NCBI RefSeq assembly: GCF_014645235.1
Contig: NZ_BMLM01000002.1
Coordinates: forward strand, 418,696 to 482,695
Length of the DNA: 64,000 bases
Reading direction: 5' to 3'
From: Agrococcus terreus
Lineage (GTDB): Bacteria; Actinomycetota; Actinomycetes; Actinomycetales; Microbacteriaceae
Below, piece by piece: positions 41,739 to 50,331 of this stretch. Both the position numbers and the translations under genes were made by a program. A model generated the notes under the pieces. It was not told where the DNA came from. It did no database searches and worked only from the letters and a program-made list of their open reading frames with translations. The first letter of the stretch is position 1. Every line of letters begins with the position of its first letter.

Positions 41739-43103
41739 TCAGGCGCCGAGCGCCAGGCCGGCGCGGTACGCCTCGAGCGCGCGCTCGGGCACGCCCTCCA
41801 GGTCGGCGAGCCGGACGAGCTCGCCCGCCGGCACGTCGGCGAGCAGCCGGGCGCCGGAGAGCAGGTAGTAGGGCGCGACCTCGCCCGCGTCGGGGTCGAT
41901 GATCACGGGCGCGACGCCGGCGATCTCGTGGTGGTGGCCCTCGACGCGGAACTCGGTGCCGGCGGCGAGGTCGGCCGTCGCGCGCGCCGCGAGCACCGTG
42001 TGCTGGCGGGGCTCGGCGACGACGGCGGTGCCGTCGACGGCCGCGGCGATCGTGAGCGGCGTCTCGACCCCCATGTAGTGGTACGGCCAGTAGATGCAGG
42101 CGTAGCGGCCGTCGCGGCTGATGACGTGCCCCTTGCCGCGCAGCGTCTCCCACGTGACGGGGTCGCCGGTGCGGACGACGACGAAGACGCCGCCCGCGAA
42201 GCTCGCCTCGCCCGGCAGGCGCAGCATCGAGAAGACGTCGACGGATCCGGTGCGGCCGATGAGGCCGCCGTCCTCGCGCGCGGCGTACAGGTCGGCGAGC
42301 TCGTGGGGGCGCGCGACCGGGTAGTGCATCGCCTCGACGTCGCTCACGGCGCCCGTGTAGAGCGAGACGACGTTCATCTCGCACGCATCGGCGGCCGCGG
42401 CGCGCTTGAGGCCGGCGACCTGCTCGGCGCGGGCGGCGAGGGTCGCGTGCGGGTCGTCGCCGAGCTCGAGGAGGCCGGCGAGGCCGGGTGCGTCGACGCG
42501 GACGCCGTTCTGGTCGACGACGCCGGTGGCGGGGTCGAAGCGGAGGTCGTACTCCCCCGACTTGCCGAGGGCGACGATGTCGAACCCGGTCTCGAGCACC
42601 CAGGCGACGAGCCGCAGGAGGTTGGCGGGCTGGTCGCCGTCGCCGGGGAGGTAGCGCAGGCCGAGGCCACGCGCCTTGGCCGACAGCGCGACGCCGGCGA
42701 CCGACTCGATCTCCTTCGACACCATGACGACGTGCGCGCCGGCGTCGAGCGCGGCGTGCGCGTAGCCGACGCCCGCCTCGACGCGGCCGGTGGCCTCGAC
42801 GAGCACATCGACGGCGCTCCAGTCGATCGCGGCGCCGTCGGCGAGGGCCGCGACGCGGCCGTCGGCGAGCGCGGCGGCGGTCTCGGCGGCCGTGGTCGGT
42901 GCGACGATGGCTGCGGGGTCGACGCCGAGGTCGACGAGCATGCGCGAGACGCCCTCCACGTCCGGGTCGACGAGCTGGGCCGCGCCCATGTCGGGCAGGC
43001 GCCGCAGCTGGTCGAGCAGCGTGCGGCCGTAGCCGCCGTTCGCGCCCGTGAGGACCACGCGGATCGGGGAGGTGCGGCGGGGCGCCTGGCTCTGGATCAC
43101 CAT
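41739..43103 (-). CDS. Homoserine-dehydrogenase-like NAD(P) oxidoreductase with C-terminal SAF domain
   Basis: 454 residues, of the predicted homoserine dehydrogenase plus SAF type (COG4091-like). The Rossmann motif VVLTGANGGYG is at about residues 17-27, VLVEATGRVEAGVGYA and HVVMVSKEIESVAG near 115-140, and a SAF-type C-terminus (AARATADLAAGTEFRVEG) near 350. True homoserine dehydrogenase is unlikely: there is no ACT domain and the context is a DUF1537 kinase cluster. ATG 43103 has AGGAA just upstream. It may oxidise an acid sugar before the kinase step. Confidence 0.82.
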   Translation of the reverse strand: MVIQSQAPRRTSPIRVVLTGANGGYGRTLLDQLRRLPDMGAAQLVDPDVEGVSRMLVDLGVDPAAIVAPTTAAETAAALADGRVAALADGAAIDWSAVDVLVEATGRVEAGVGYAHAALDAGAHVVMVSKEIESVAGVALSAKARGLGLRYLPGDGDQPANLLRLVAWVLETGFDIVALGKSGEYDLRFDPATGVVDQNGVRVDAPGLAGLLELGDDPHATLAARAEQVAGLKRAAAADACEMNVVSLYTGAVSDVEAMHYPVARPHELADLYAAREDGGLIGRTGSVDVFSMLRLPGEASFAGGVFVVVRTGDPVTWETLRGKGHVISRDGRYACIYWPYHYMGVETPLTIAAAVDGTAVVAEPRQHTVLAARATADLAAGTEFRVEGHHHEIAGVAPVIIDPDAGEVAPYYLLSGARLLADVPAGELVRLADLEGVPERALEAYRAGLALGA

Positions 43104-43156
43104 CGTTCCTGTCGTTCGTGCGAGAGCCCCCGCGGTCGGCGAGGGCGAGCGTGGCA

Positions 43157-43184
43157 ACTGTATCCGAGGTTCACAGATTGTCAA
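43157..43184 (-). promoter_or_regulatory. Sigma-70-type promoter of the oxidoreductase-permease operon
   Basis: On the minus strand a perfect TTGACA (43184-43179) is followed after 16 bases by TACAGT (43162-43157). Its -35 lies within the phased operator repeats. Confidence 0.65.
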
Positions 43185-43209
43185 GCATCGTCACAAATCA
43201 TCACATACA
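43170..43209. promoter_or_regulatory. Four phased 10-bp repeats, probable DeoR operator
   Basis: The decamers TTCACAGATT, GTCAAGCATC, GTCACAAATC and ATCACATACA follow each other with no gap (consensus NTCACANATC). The repeat length equals one helical turn, as in operators of DeoR/GlpR regulators, and one such gene lies in the adjoining operon. The array overlaps both promoter regions. Confidence 0.7.
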
Positions 43210-43211
43210 CT
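43206..43211 (+). promoter_or_regulatory. -10 box of the kinase-aldolase operon
   Basis: TACACT overlaps the last operator repeat. The leader to the ATG at 43262 is about 44 bases. No good -35 is present, which suggests activation or a weak basal promoter. Confidence 0.5.
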
Positions 43212-43261
43212 GGTCGCGGCAGGGGCATCCGCCCCCGTCGCCGCAGAACGAAGAGGCCCCC

Positions 43262-44497
43262 ATGCACATCGGCGCCGTCGCCGACGACTTCACCGGAGCG
43301 ACCGATCTCGCCACGACGCTGCAGGCGCGCGGGCTCCGCGCGGCCGTCGTCATCGAGGACCGCCCGGTCGACGAGCGCGCCCTCGACGGGCTCGACGCCG
43401 TCGTCGTCGCCCTGAAGTCGCGCACCGCGCCCGTCGAGGAGGCCGTGGCCGCCTCGCAGCGCGCGCTCGACCGCGTGCTCGGCTGGGGCGCCGACCGCGC
43501 CTACGTGAAGTACTGCTCGACCTTCGACTCCACCGACGCCGGCAACATCGGGCCCGTGCTCGACGCCGCCCGCGAGCGCCTCGGCGTCGACCGCACCGTC
43601 GTCGTGCCCTCGTTCCCCGCGAACGGCCGCACCGTCGAGGACGGCCTGCTGCTCGTGCACGGCGAGCTGCTCGAGGACTCCCCCATGCGGCACCACCCGC
43701 TCACCCCCATGACGCGCTCCCGCGTGCGCGACCTCCTCGCCCCGCAGACGGCGCAGCCGGTCTCGGAGATCCCGCTCGCGGTGGTGCGCGAGGGCGCCGA
43801 CGCGCTCCGCGCCGCGATCGACGGCGCCGACCCCGGCTACCTCGTCGTCGACGCGGTCACCGACGACGACCTCCGCGTCATCGCCGCCGCCTCCGAGCAC
43901 CTGCGCCTCCTGAGCGGCGGCGCGGCGCTCGCCGCCGGCATCGACGCGACGGGCGGCCACGGCGCCGCGCCCATGCCGCCGCTGCCGGGCGGCCGGCTGG
44001 TCGTGGCGGGCTCCGCCTCCGCCGCCACCCGCGGCCAGGTCGCCGACGCGATCGCCGCCGGCCTGCCCACCCGCCAGGTCGACGTCGCCGCCGCGATCGC
44101 CGACCCCGATGCCGAGGCCGACGCGCTGGCCGCCTGGGTGCGCGGCCGCATCCCCCGCGTCGTGCCCGTGGTCTACTCCGTGGCGCAGCTCTCGGACGTG
44201 CGGCCCGACCCCGACGGCGTCGCGGCGGCCGCGGTCGAGCGGGTGCTCGCGCGGCTCGTCGCCGAGCTGGTCGGCACCGGCGAGGTCGACCGCGTCGTCG
44301 TCGCCGGCGGCGAGACGAGCGGCGCCGTCGTGCAGGCGCTCGGCGTCGGCATGCTGCGCATCGGGCCGCAGCTCGCGCCCGGGGTGTGCTGGAGCGCCGC
44401 GACCACCGCCGACGGCCGCGAGGTGGGCCTCGTGCTCAAGAGCGGCAACTTCGGCGCGCCCGACCTCTTCACCAGCGCCTGGGAGGCACTCCGATGA
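43262..44497 (+). CDS. otnK: DUF1537 four-carbon acid sugar kinase (OtnK-like)
   Basis: 411 residues. The N-terminal substrate domain starts MHIGAVADDFTGATDLATTL and has YVKYCSTFDSTDAGNIGPVL near residue 80. The C-terminal nucleotide domain shows VVVAGGETSGAVVQALGV and LVLKSGNFGAPDLF. Known members are 3-oxo-tetronate kinases (OtnK) and D-threonate or erythronate kinases. ATG 43262 follows a GAAGAGG site. Its stop overlaps the aldolase start (ATGA). The exact acid sugar is not known here. Confidence 0.9.
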   Translation: MHIGAVADDFTGATDLATTLQARGLRAAVVIEDRPVDERALDGLDAVVVALKSRTAPVEEAVAASQRALDRVLGWGADRAYVKYCSTFDSTDAGNIGPVLDAARERLGVDRTVVVPSFPANGRTVEDGLLLVHGELLEDSPMRHHPLTPMTRSRVRDLLAPQTAQPVSEIPLAVVREGADALRAAIDGADPGYLVVDAVTDDDLRVIAAASEHLRLLSGGAALAAGIDATGGHGAAPMPPLPGGRLVVAGSASAATRGQVADAIAAGLPTRQVDVAAAIADPDAEADALAAWVRGRIPRVVPVVYSVAQLSDVRPDPDGVAAAAVERVLARLVAELVGTGEVDRVVVAGGETSGAVVQALGVGMLRIGPQLAPGVCWSAATTADGREVGLVLKSGNFGAPDLFTSAWEALR

Positions 44498-45147
44498 CCG
44501 CGCCCGACCTCGCTGCCGCCCTCATCGACGCCGGCCGCCAGCTCGTGGACGCGGGGCTCAGCCCGGGCAGCTCCGGCAACGTCTCGGTGCGCGACGGCGA
44601 CCGCATCCTGATGACCGGCACCGGCACGCGGCTCGGCGCGCTCGAGCGCACCGACCTCGCCGAGCTCGCGCTGGACGGCACGCCGCTCGGCGGCGCCCGG
44701 CCCTCCAAGGAGGTCGCGCTCCACCTCGCCCTCTACGCGAAGAACCCCGAGCACGCCGCCGTCGTGCACGTGCACTCCCCCAGCGCCGTCGCCGCAGCCT
44801 GCCTCGCGCCGTGGAGCGACGAGAGCGCCGTGCCGCCGCTCACGCCGTACGCGCTCATGCGCGTCGGCCAGGCGCCGCTGCTGCCCTTCGCCGCGCCCGG
44901 CGACCCCGCCATGGGCGAGCGGATCGCCGCGAGCCCGCACCCGTTCCGCGCCGCGCTGCTCGCCAACCACGGGGCCGTCGTCAGCGGCGAGGACCTCGCC
45001 CGCGCGGTCGACAGCACCATCGAGCTCGAGGAGTGGTGCCGCATCGCGCTGCTCACGCAGGGCGCCGCGCGTACCCTCATCGCGCCCGAGCACGTGCGCG
45101 CGCTCGCCGACCGTTGGGGCATGCCGTGGACCGGCCCGCTCGCGTGA
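44494..45147 (+). CDS. otnC: Class II aldolase / 3-oxo-tetronate 4-phosphate decarboxylase (OtnC-like)
   Basis: 217 residues, close to OtnC and L-fuculose-phosphate aldolase. The zinc ligands are His92 and His94 (HVHS) and His159 (LLANHG). Glu73 (SKEVALH) is the catalytic acid/base. In the OtnK/OtnC route this enzyme decarboxylates the phosphorylated 3-oxo acid to dihydroxyacetone phosphate. Tight coupling to the kinase (ATGA) supports that role. A true aldolase on a different acid sugar cannot be excluded. Confidence 0.85.
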   Translation: MTAPDLAAALIDAGRQLVDAGLSPGSSGNVSVRDGDRILMTGTGTRLGALERTDLAELALDGTPLGGARPSKEVALHLALYAKNPEHAAVVHVHSPSAVAAACLAPWSDESAVPPLTPYALMRVGQAPLLPFAAPGDPAMGERIAASPHPFRAALLANHGAVVSGEDLARAVDSTIELEEWCRIALLTQGAARTLIAPEHVRALADRWGMPWTGPLA

Positions 45148-45158
45148 CGCGGATCGCC

Positions 45159-45164
45159 TAGGCT
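45159..45164 (+). promoter_or_regulatory. -10 box of the DeoR regulator gene
   Basis: TAGGCT lies 21 bases before the ATG at 45186, with GGAGGGCCGAGG between. This gives a short leader with a ribosome site, in contrast to the leaderless genes. Confidence 0.5.
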
Positions 45165-45185
45165 GACCGGCGGGGAGGGCCGAGG

Positions 45186-46016
45186 ATGACCGAGCAGAGC
45201 ATGGCCGACGCGGCCGCGGCGAGCGCGCCGCTCATCCCCGAGCAGCGTCGCGAGAGCATCGTGCGCCACCTGCAGCGCGAGCGGGTGCTCAGCTTCCGCC
45301 AGCTCACCGAGCTGCTCGGCGTGAGCCACATGACCGTGCGCCGCGACGTCGCCGCGCTCGAGGAGCAGGGCCGCGTCGCCGCGACGCCCGGCGGCGCGAA
45401 GCTCGCGCCGCGCCTGCTCGCCGAGCCGAGCCGGGCAGAGAAGCAGGACGCGGACCTCGCCGAGAAGGACGCGATCGCCCGCGCGGCCGCCGCGCTCGTG
45501 CGCGACGCGATGACCATCTACCTCGACGCGGGCACGACGATGCAGGCGATGCGCCCGTACCTGCAGGGCGTCTCCGACCTCACCGTCGTCACGAACGACC
45601 TCGCCACCGTCCAGGCGTTCCTCGACCACCCCTCCGTCGACCTCATCTCGATCGGCGGCCGGGTCGAGCGCTCGAACCTGTCGACGATGGGGCGGCTCGC
45701 GCGGCTCGCGCTCGCCGAGCTCTCGATCGACGTCGCGTTCATCTCGTCGAGCTCGTGGGACCTCCAGCACGGCATCACGACGCCCGTCGAGGCCAAGGTC
45801 GAGGCGAAGCGGGCGGCGATCGAGGTGGCCGAGACCGCGGTGCTCGCGGCCGACTCCTCGAAGTACGGCCGGTTCGGCAAGTACCGGGCGCTGCGGCTCG
45901 ACGAGATCGACGTCGTGATCTCGGACGCGGGGCTGCCGCCCGAGGCCGCCGCCGACCTCCGGGCCGCCGGCGTCGACCTGCGGATCGCCGGCGAGCCCGC
46001 GGCCGACGCGGCCTGA
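45186..46016 (+). CDS. DeoR/GlpR family transcriptional regulator
   Basis: 276 residues. The N-terminal helix-turn-helix (residues 37-62: FRQLTELLGVSHMTVRRDVAALEEQG) is the DeoR signature. The C-terminal sugar-phosphate sensor has YLDAGTTMQAMRPYL near residue 118 and AADSSKYGRFGKYRAL near 223. It should repress the divergent acid-sugar operons until a phosphorylated intermediate binds. Its probable operator is the phased repeat array at 43170-43209. A 20-residue polar N-terminal extension precedes the usual start of the family. Confidence 0.91.
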   Translation: MTEQSMADAAAASAPLIPEQRRESIVRHLQRERVLSFRQLTELLGVSHMTVRRDVAALEEQGRVAATPGGAKLAPRLLAEPSRAEKQDADLAEKDAIARAAAALVRDAMTIYLDAGTTMQAMRPYLQGVSDLTVVTNDLATVQAFLDHPSVDLISIGGRVERSNLSTMGRLARLALAELSIDVAFISSSSWDLQHGITTPVEAKVEAKRAAIEVAETAVLAADSSKYGRFGKYRALRLDEIDVVISDAGLPPEAAADLRAAGVDLRIAGEPAADAA

Positions 46017-46043
46017 GCCCGCGGGGGCGACCCGCCCGCCACG

Positions 46044-46095
46044 CGGCGGTCTCGACTCGGGCGGCGCCTGCGGCGCCGTCCGGCTCGACCGGCGG
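46044..46095. repeat. GC-rich palindromic spacer between DeoR and menE genes
   Basis: GGTCTCGACTCGGGCGGC, a GGCGCC-TGC-GGCGCC hairpin and GGCTCGACCGGCGG resemble a degenerate copy of the dispersed GCTGGTCGAGG element. It separates converging genes and may end transcription. Confidence 0.4.
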
Positions 46096-46107
46096 AGGGG
46101 CGAGCGG

Positions 46108-47109
46108 CTACCCGAACAGGCCGCGGCGGCGGCGCTCGCCCGTGCGGCTCGCGACGAGCTTCTGCAGGCGCTTGCGGTCGGGCTTGCCCGACGCGGTCGT
46201 GGGCATCACCGACACCGTCACGAGGTGGTTCGGGCGCGCGGGCTTGCCCAGCGCGTTGCCGACCGCCGCGCGGATCTCGGCGAGCGACGGCTTGAGCGTC
46301 GTCACGACCGCCGGCACCTCGCCCCACTCCGGGTGCGGCGCGGCGACGACCACCGCATCCGGTGCGAACACCTGCACGACGTGCTCGACCGAGGCGAGCG
46401 AGATCTTCACGCCGCCCGAGATGATGACGTCGTCGATGCGGCCCGACACCTGCAGCGTGCCGCCCAGCAGCGACCCGGCGTCGCCCGTGCGGTACCAGCG
46501 CACGCCCGCCCCGTCGGTGATGAAGCGCTTCGCGGTGAGCTCCGGGTCGTCGTAGCCGTCGGCGAGCTGCGGCCCCGAGATCTCGATCTGGTCGGTGAGG
46601 CGGATCTTCACGTCGCGCAGCGGCCGGCCGTCCCACACGCAGCCGCCCACCGTCTCGGTCGCGCCGTACGTGCGCGTCACGCGCCAGCCGAGCCGCGCGG
46701 CGCGCTCGATGAGGCCGAGCGGCGCGCGCTGGCCGCCCAGCAGGATGCGGTCGAGGCGCGCGATGGGTCCGATGAACGAGCGGTCGAGCGCGGCAGCGTC
46801 GACGAGCCGCGCGAGCTGCGTGGGCACGAGCGACGTGAACGTGCGGTCGTGCTCGAGCTGGCCCAGCGCCTCCACGAACGCCTCCGCGGTGAACGACCCC
46901 TCGGTGCGCACGAGCGGCGCGCCCGACGCCTCGTTGCGCCAGATCACGTTCTTGCCCGCGATGTAGTGCTCGGGCAGCGCCAGCACCCACTGGCCCGCGC
47001 CGCCGAGCCGCTCGTTGGCGGCGTCGGTCGAGGCGCGGATCGCCTCCTCCGAGATCACGACGCGCTTGGGCACGCCGCTCGACCCGCTCGTCTCCACGAC
47101 GATCGGCAT
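46108..47109 (-). CDS. menE: o-Succinylbenzoate-CoA ligase
   Basis: 333 residues, an acyl-adenylating enzyme. It starts at the P-loop (VVETSGSSGVPKRVVIS) and has RTYGATETVGGCVWDG near residue 175, WYRTGDAG near 240, a VSGRIDDVIISGGVKI hinge and TASGKPDRKRLQ with the catalytic lysine. The N-terminal portion before the P-loop is missing, as in other actinobacterial MenE forms. ATG 47109 has GGAGG 8 bases upstream. It activates o-succinylbenzoate with CoA for MenB. It is 20 bases from menB. Confidence 0.91.
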   Translation of the reverse strand: MPIVVETSGSSGVPKRVVISEEAIRASTDAANERLGGAGQWVLALPEHYIAGKNVIWRNEASGAPLVRTEGSFTAEAFVEALGQLEHDRTFTSLVPTQLARLVDAAALDRSFIGPIARLDRILLGGQRAPLGLIERAARLGWRVTRTYGATETVGGCVWDGRPLRDVKIRLTDQIEISGPQLADGYDDPELTAKRFITDGAGVRWYRTGDAGSLLGGTLQVSGRIDDVIISGGVKISLASVEHVVQVFAPDAVVVAAPHPEWGEVPAVVTTLKPSLAEIRAAVGNALGKPARPNHLVTVSVMPTTASGKPDRKRLQKLVASRTGERRRRGLFG

Positions 47110-47129
47110 GCGGTCCACCTCCTCGTGCG

Positions 47130-48029
<900 letters not shown>

Positions 48030-48036
48030 CCTCGCA

Positions 48037-48042
48037 AGCCTA
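48037..48042 (-). promoter_or_regulatory. -10 box of leaderless promoter, menB-menE
   Basis: TAGGCT on the minus strand, 7 bases, then GTG at 48029. Confidence 0.55.
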
Positions 48043-48071
48043 GTCGCGAGGGCCATGCCGCGGGCTGGGCG

Positions 48072-49184
48072 TCAGCCGCAGGGCCCCCAGTCGAAGCTCG
48101 CCGAGCCGCGCATGTATGCGTTCGGCTCGAGGCACTCCCAGGTCTCGGTGCCGTCCGCGGCGCGCTGCACGCGGACGGGCACGTCGACGTGCTGCACCTG
48201 GTAGTTGCCGCTGCCCGACGTCCCGGACGTGACCCCGATCGCGACGCCGAGCTCGATGCTGTCGGGCCCGTTCATCCCGCTGAGGTACGCGGGCTGGATC
48301 CCCTCGAACCGCGCGTCGGCGGGCAGGTCGCACGCAGGATCGGCTGCGCACGCGGCCGCGCGGCGCAGCGCCTCCTCGGTCGCCGCCTCGGAGAGCTCGG
48401 GCACGACCTCGGTCGAGAGCATGACCTCGGACGGCGTCGTGGGGTCGCCGTCGACGCGCACCTGGCCGGGCTCGACCCGCACCCACTCGTCCTCCTGCTC
48501 GTCCGTGGTGTAGATCCCCGGGTACAGCAGCGACGGCCGCGCCGGGTCGAGCGCGACCCCGGCGATCGTCGCCGCGGCGCCGAAGCCCATGTCGTACAGC
48601 AGGACCGGCTCGGCGAGGGAGGTGCGGATCGTCCACCCCTCGGCCGCGCGCTCCGCCTCGAGCGTGCGCGTGCGCTCGCCGCTGCTCGAGCGGAACCGCA
48701 CGTCGACGCGGGCGCTGTCGCCGTCGATCTGGACGACGCCGACCGCGGGCTCGCCGATGCGCTGCGCCGTCGCGAGCACGGCGTCGACGAGCAGCGGTGC
48801 ACCACCGGGCGCCGATGGCGGCACGAGCGCCGTCGCGTCGTCCGCCCGCCCCTCGGCGATCGCGGTGACGTACTCGAGCGCGAGCGCCTCGAGGCCCGCC
48901 CGGTCGGCCGCGGCGGCGCTGCGCTCGACCGCCTGGAGGCCGCCTGGGATCGCCGCGCCGACGACGACGCCGATGGCGCCGGCCGCGATGAGCTGCCGCC
49001 ACGGACGTCGCGAGCGGACAGGCGGATGCTCGCGCGGCTCGAGCTCGGAGGGATGCAGCGCCGTGACGCCGGGTGCGGGCCGCTCGTCGAGCTCAGGCGG
49101 AGCGCTGGCGGCCGGCGGTCCCGCAGGCGGCTCGACCGGCATCACGAACTCCGGCATCGTCCCTGCATCTCGGTCCGCGGTCAT
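48072..49184 (-). CDS. MPEF-motif single-pass membrane protein, paralogue 1
   Basis: 370 residues. An N-terminal cytoplasmic part has the MPEF-V-MP motif at about residues 10-16 and a Pro-rich stretch. One helix (LIAAGAIGVVVGAAIPGG, near 68) is followed by an external domain of about 280 residues with RADDATALVPP, LLVDAVL, SLLYPGIYTTD and a terminal WGPC. Its domain order matches the next two genes. ATG 49184 has GGGAG 8 bases upstream. The external domain has several cysteines near residues 290 and 350. Family and function are not recognised. Confidence 0.7.
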   Translation of the reverse strand: MTADRDAGTMPEFVMPVEPPAGPPAASAPPELDERPAPGVTALHPSELEPREHPPVRSRRPWRQLIAAGAIGVVVGAAIPGGLQAVERSAAAADRAGLEALALEYVTAIAEGRADDATALVPPSAPGGAPLLVDAVLATAQRIGEPAVGVVQIDGDSARVDVRFRSSSGERTRTLEAERAAEGWTIRTSLAEPVLLYDMGFGAAATIAGVALDPARPSLLYPGIYTTDEQEDEWVRVEPGQVRVDGDPTTPSEVMLSTEVVPELSEAATEEALRRAAACAADPACDLPADARFEGIQPAYLSGMNGPDSIELGVAIGVTSGTSGSGNYQVQHVDVPVRVQRAADGTETWECLEPNAYMRGSASFDWGPCG

Positions 49185-49206
49185 GGCCTGCTCCCTCGTC
49201 CGGGCC

Positions 49207-50229
49207 TCATGGTGCCTCCCCCCGGCACGGCGCGAGCTCGGCGCCGTCCGCATCCGCATCGCCGACCGGGCCTCGGCAGGTCCATGCCGGCGTCCCGTCC
49301 TCGGCGACCGTGCCCCGCACGTCGATCGCGAGCTGCGCCGGCGCCTGCTCGCCCGACCGCAGGGCGGCCGTGCTGATGCGCACCGTCATGCCGCCGTCCT
49401 CGCCGAGCGCCAGCACGGAGAGCGAGCGCTGGCCGGTGAGCGCGCCGTCGGCCAGCGGGCACGAGCCGTCCGCCTGGCAGGCGGCGAGGTGCGCCGCCGC
49501 GATCTCGAGCTGCGCTTCGGGCGACGAGCCACGGGGCGACAGGACGACGCCGAACGGCTGCCCGCCCGGCACGCCGTCGACGACGACGCGGGCCGGCTCG
49601 TACGCCCACAGCGCCGCCACGTGCGGGTCGGTGCCGTAGGCGCCCGGGTAGAGCAGGCTCGACCCGTCGAGCGCGAGCGGGATGCCGCGGATGCTGGGGG
49701 CGATGCCGAGCGCCGGCTCGTCGCGGATCGCGACCGGCTCCGCGAGCGACGTGGTGAGGACCCAGCCTGCACCGACCCTCGCGGCGTCGAGCGAGCGCTC
49801 GACGGCGCCGCTCCACGCCCGGTACGCCACCCGCACGGAGGCGACGTCGCCGTCCACCTCCACGGCGCCGACCTCGGTGCCGGAGATGCGCTCGGCGCCT
49901 CCGAGCACCGCGTCCAGCAGCAGCGACGCGTCGCCCTCGACGGGCGCGAGCTCGGTGGCATCGGCGGCACGGCCCTCCTCGATGGCGTCGAGATATGCCT
50001 GCGCGAGCGTCGTCACCGCCTCGATGTCGGCCGCCCGCGCCTCGCGCGCCATGCGCTGCGCGAGGACCGAGCCACCCGCCGCCAGCATGATCGCGACGGC
50101 CGCGATGATGCCGACCACGAGGCGCGTCCGACGCGGTCGCTCCACGGTGCCCGAGCCGGGCGTCGTCTCGAGCACCTCGCCCGGGGCTCGGTCCGGCGGC
50201 ATCTGGAACTCCGGCATCCGCGACGACAC
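49207..50229 (-). CDS. MPEF-motif single-pass membrane protein, paralogue 2
   Basis: 340 residues with the same plan: MSSRMPEFQMP, a linker, one helix (LVVGIIAAVAIMLAAGG, near 38), then an external domain with AIEEGRAADATELAPVEG, LLLDAVLGGAERI, WVLTTSLAEPVAI, SLLYPGAYGTDPHVAALW and PVGD. It is closest to paralogue 3. The GTG start and the bases around it are conserved with paralogue 3. Secreted part probably holds disulfides (AACQADGSCPLADG). Function unknown. Confidence 0.7.
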   Translation of the reverse strand: MSSRMPEFQMPPDRAPGEVLETTPGSGTVERPRRTRLVVGIIAAVAIMLAAGGSVLAQRMAREARAADIEAVTTLAQAYLDAIEEGRAADATELAPVEGDASLLLDAVLGGAERISGTEVGAVEVDGDVASVRVAYRAWSGAVERSLDAARVGAGWVLTTSLAEPVAIRDEPALGIAPSIRGIPLALDGSSLLYPGAYGTDPHVAALWAYEPARVVVDGVPGGQPFGVVLSPRGSSPEAQLEIAAAHLAACQADGSCPLADGALTGQRSLSVLALGEDGGMTVRISTAALRSGEQAPAQLAIDVRGTVAEDGTPAWTCRGPVGDADADGAELAPCRGEAP

Positions 50230-50331
50230 TTTCCCATCATGGCGCCCTCGCTGCGACCCGTCGAGGGAGCCGGCGGCATGTCCCGGCCGGAGCCGAGGAA
50301 TCCCCAGCTTCCCCGCGCGGTCGCGGATCCA

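Noticed and set aside
41739-43103. True homoserine dehydrogenase of threonine synthesis
   Set aside because: There is no ACT domain, the C-terminus is SAF-like and the neighbours are a sugar-acid kinase, aldolase and permease.
40083-43415. A plus-strand open frame of about 1100 codons
   Set aside because: It lies antisense to the MatC-like and SAF-domain genes, consists mostly of charged repeats and shows no family features.
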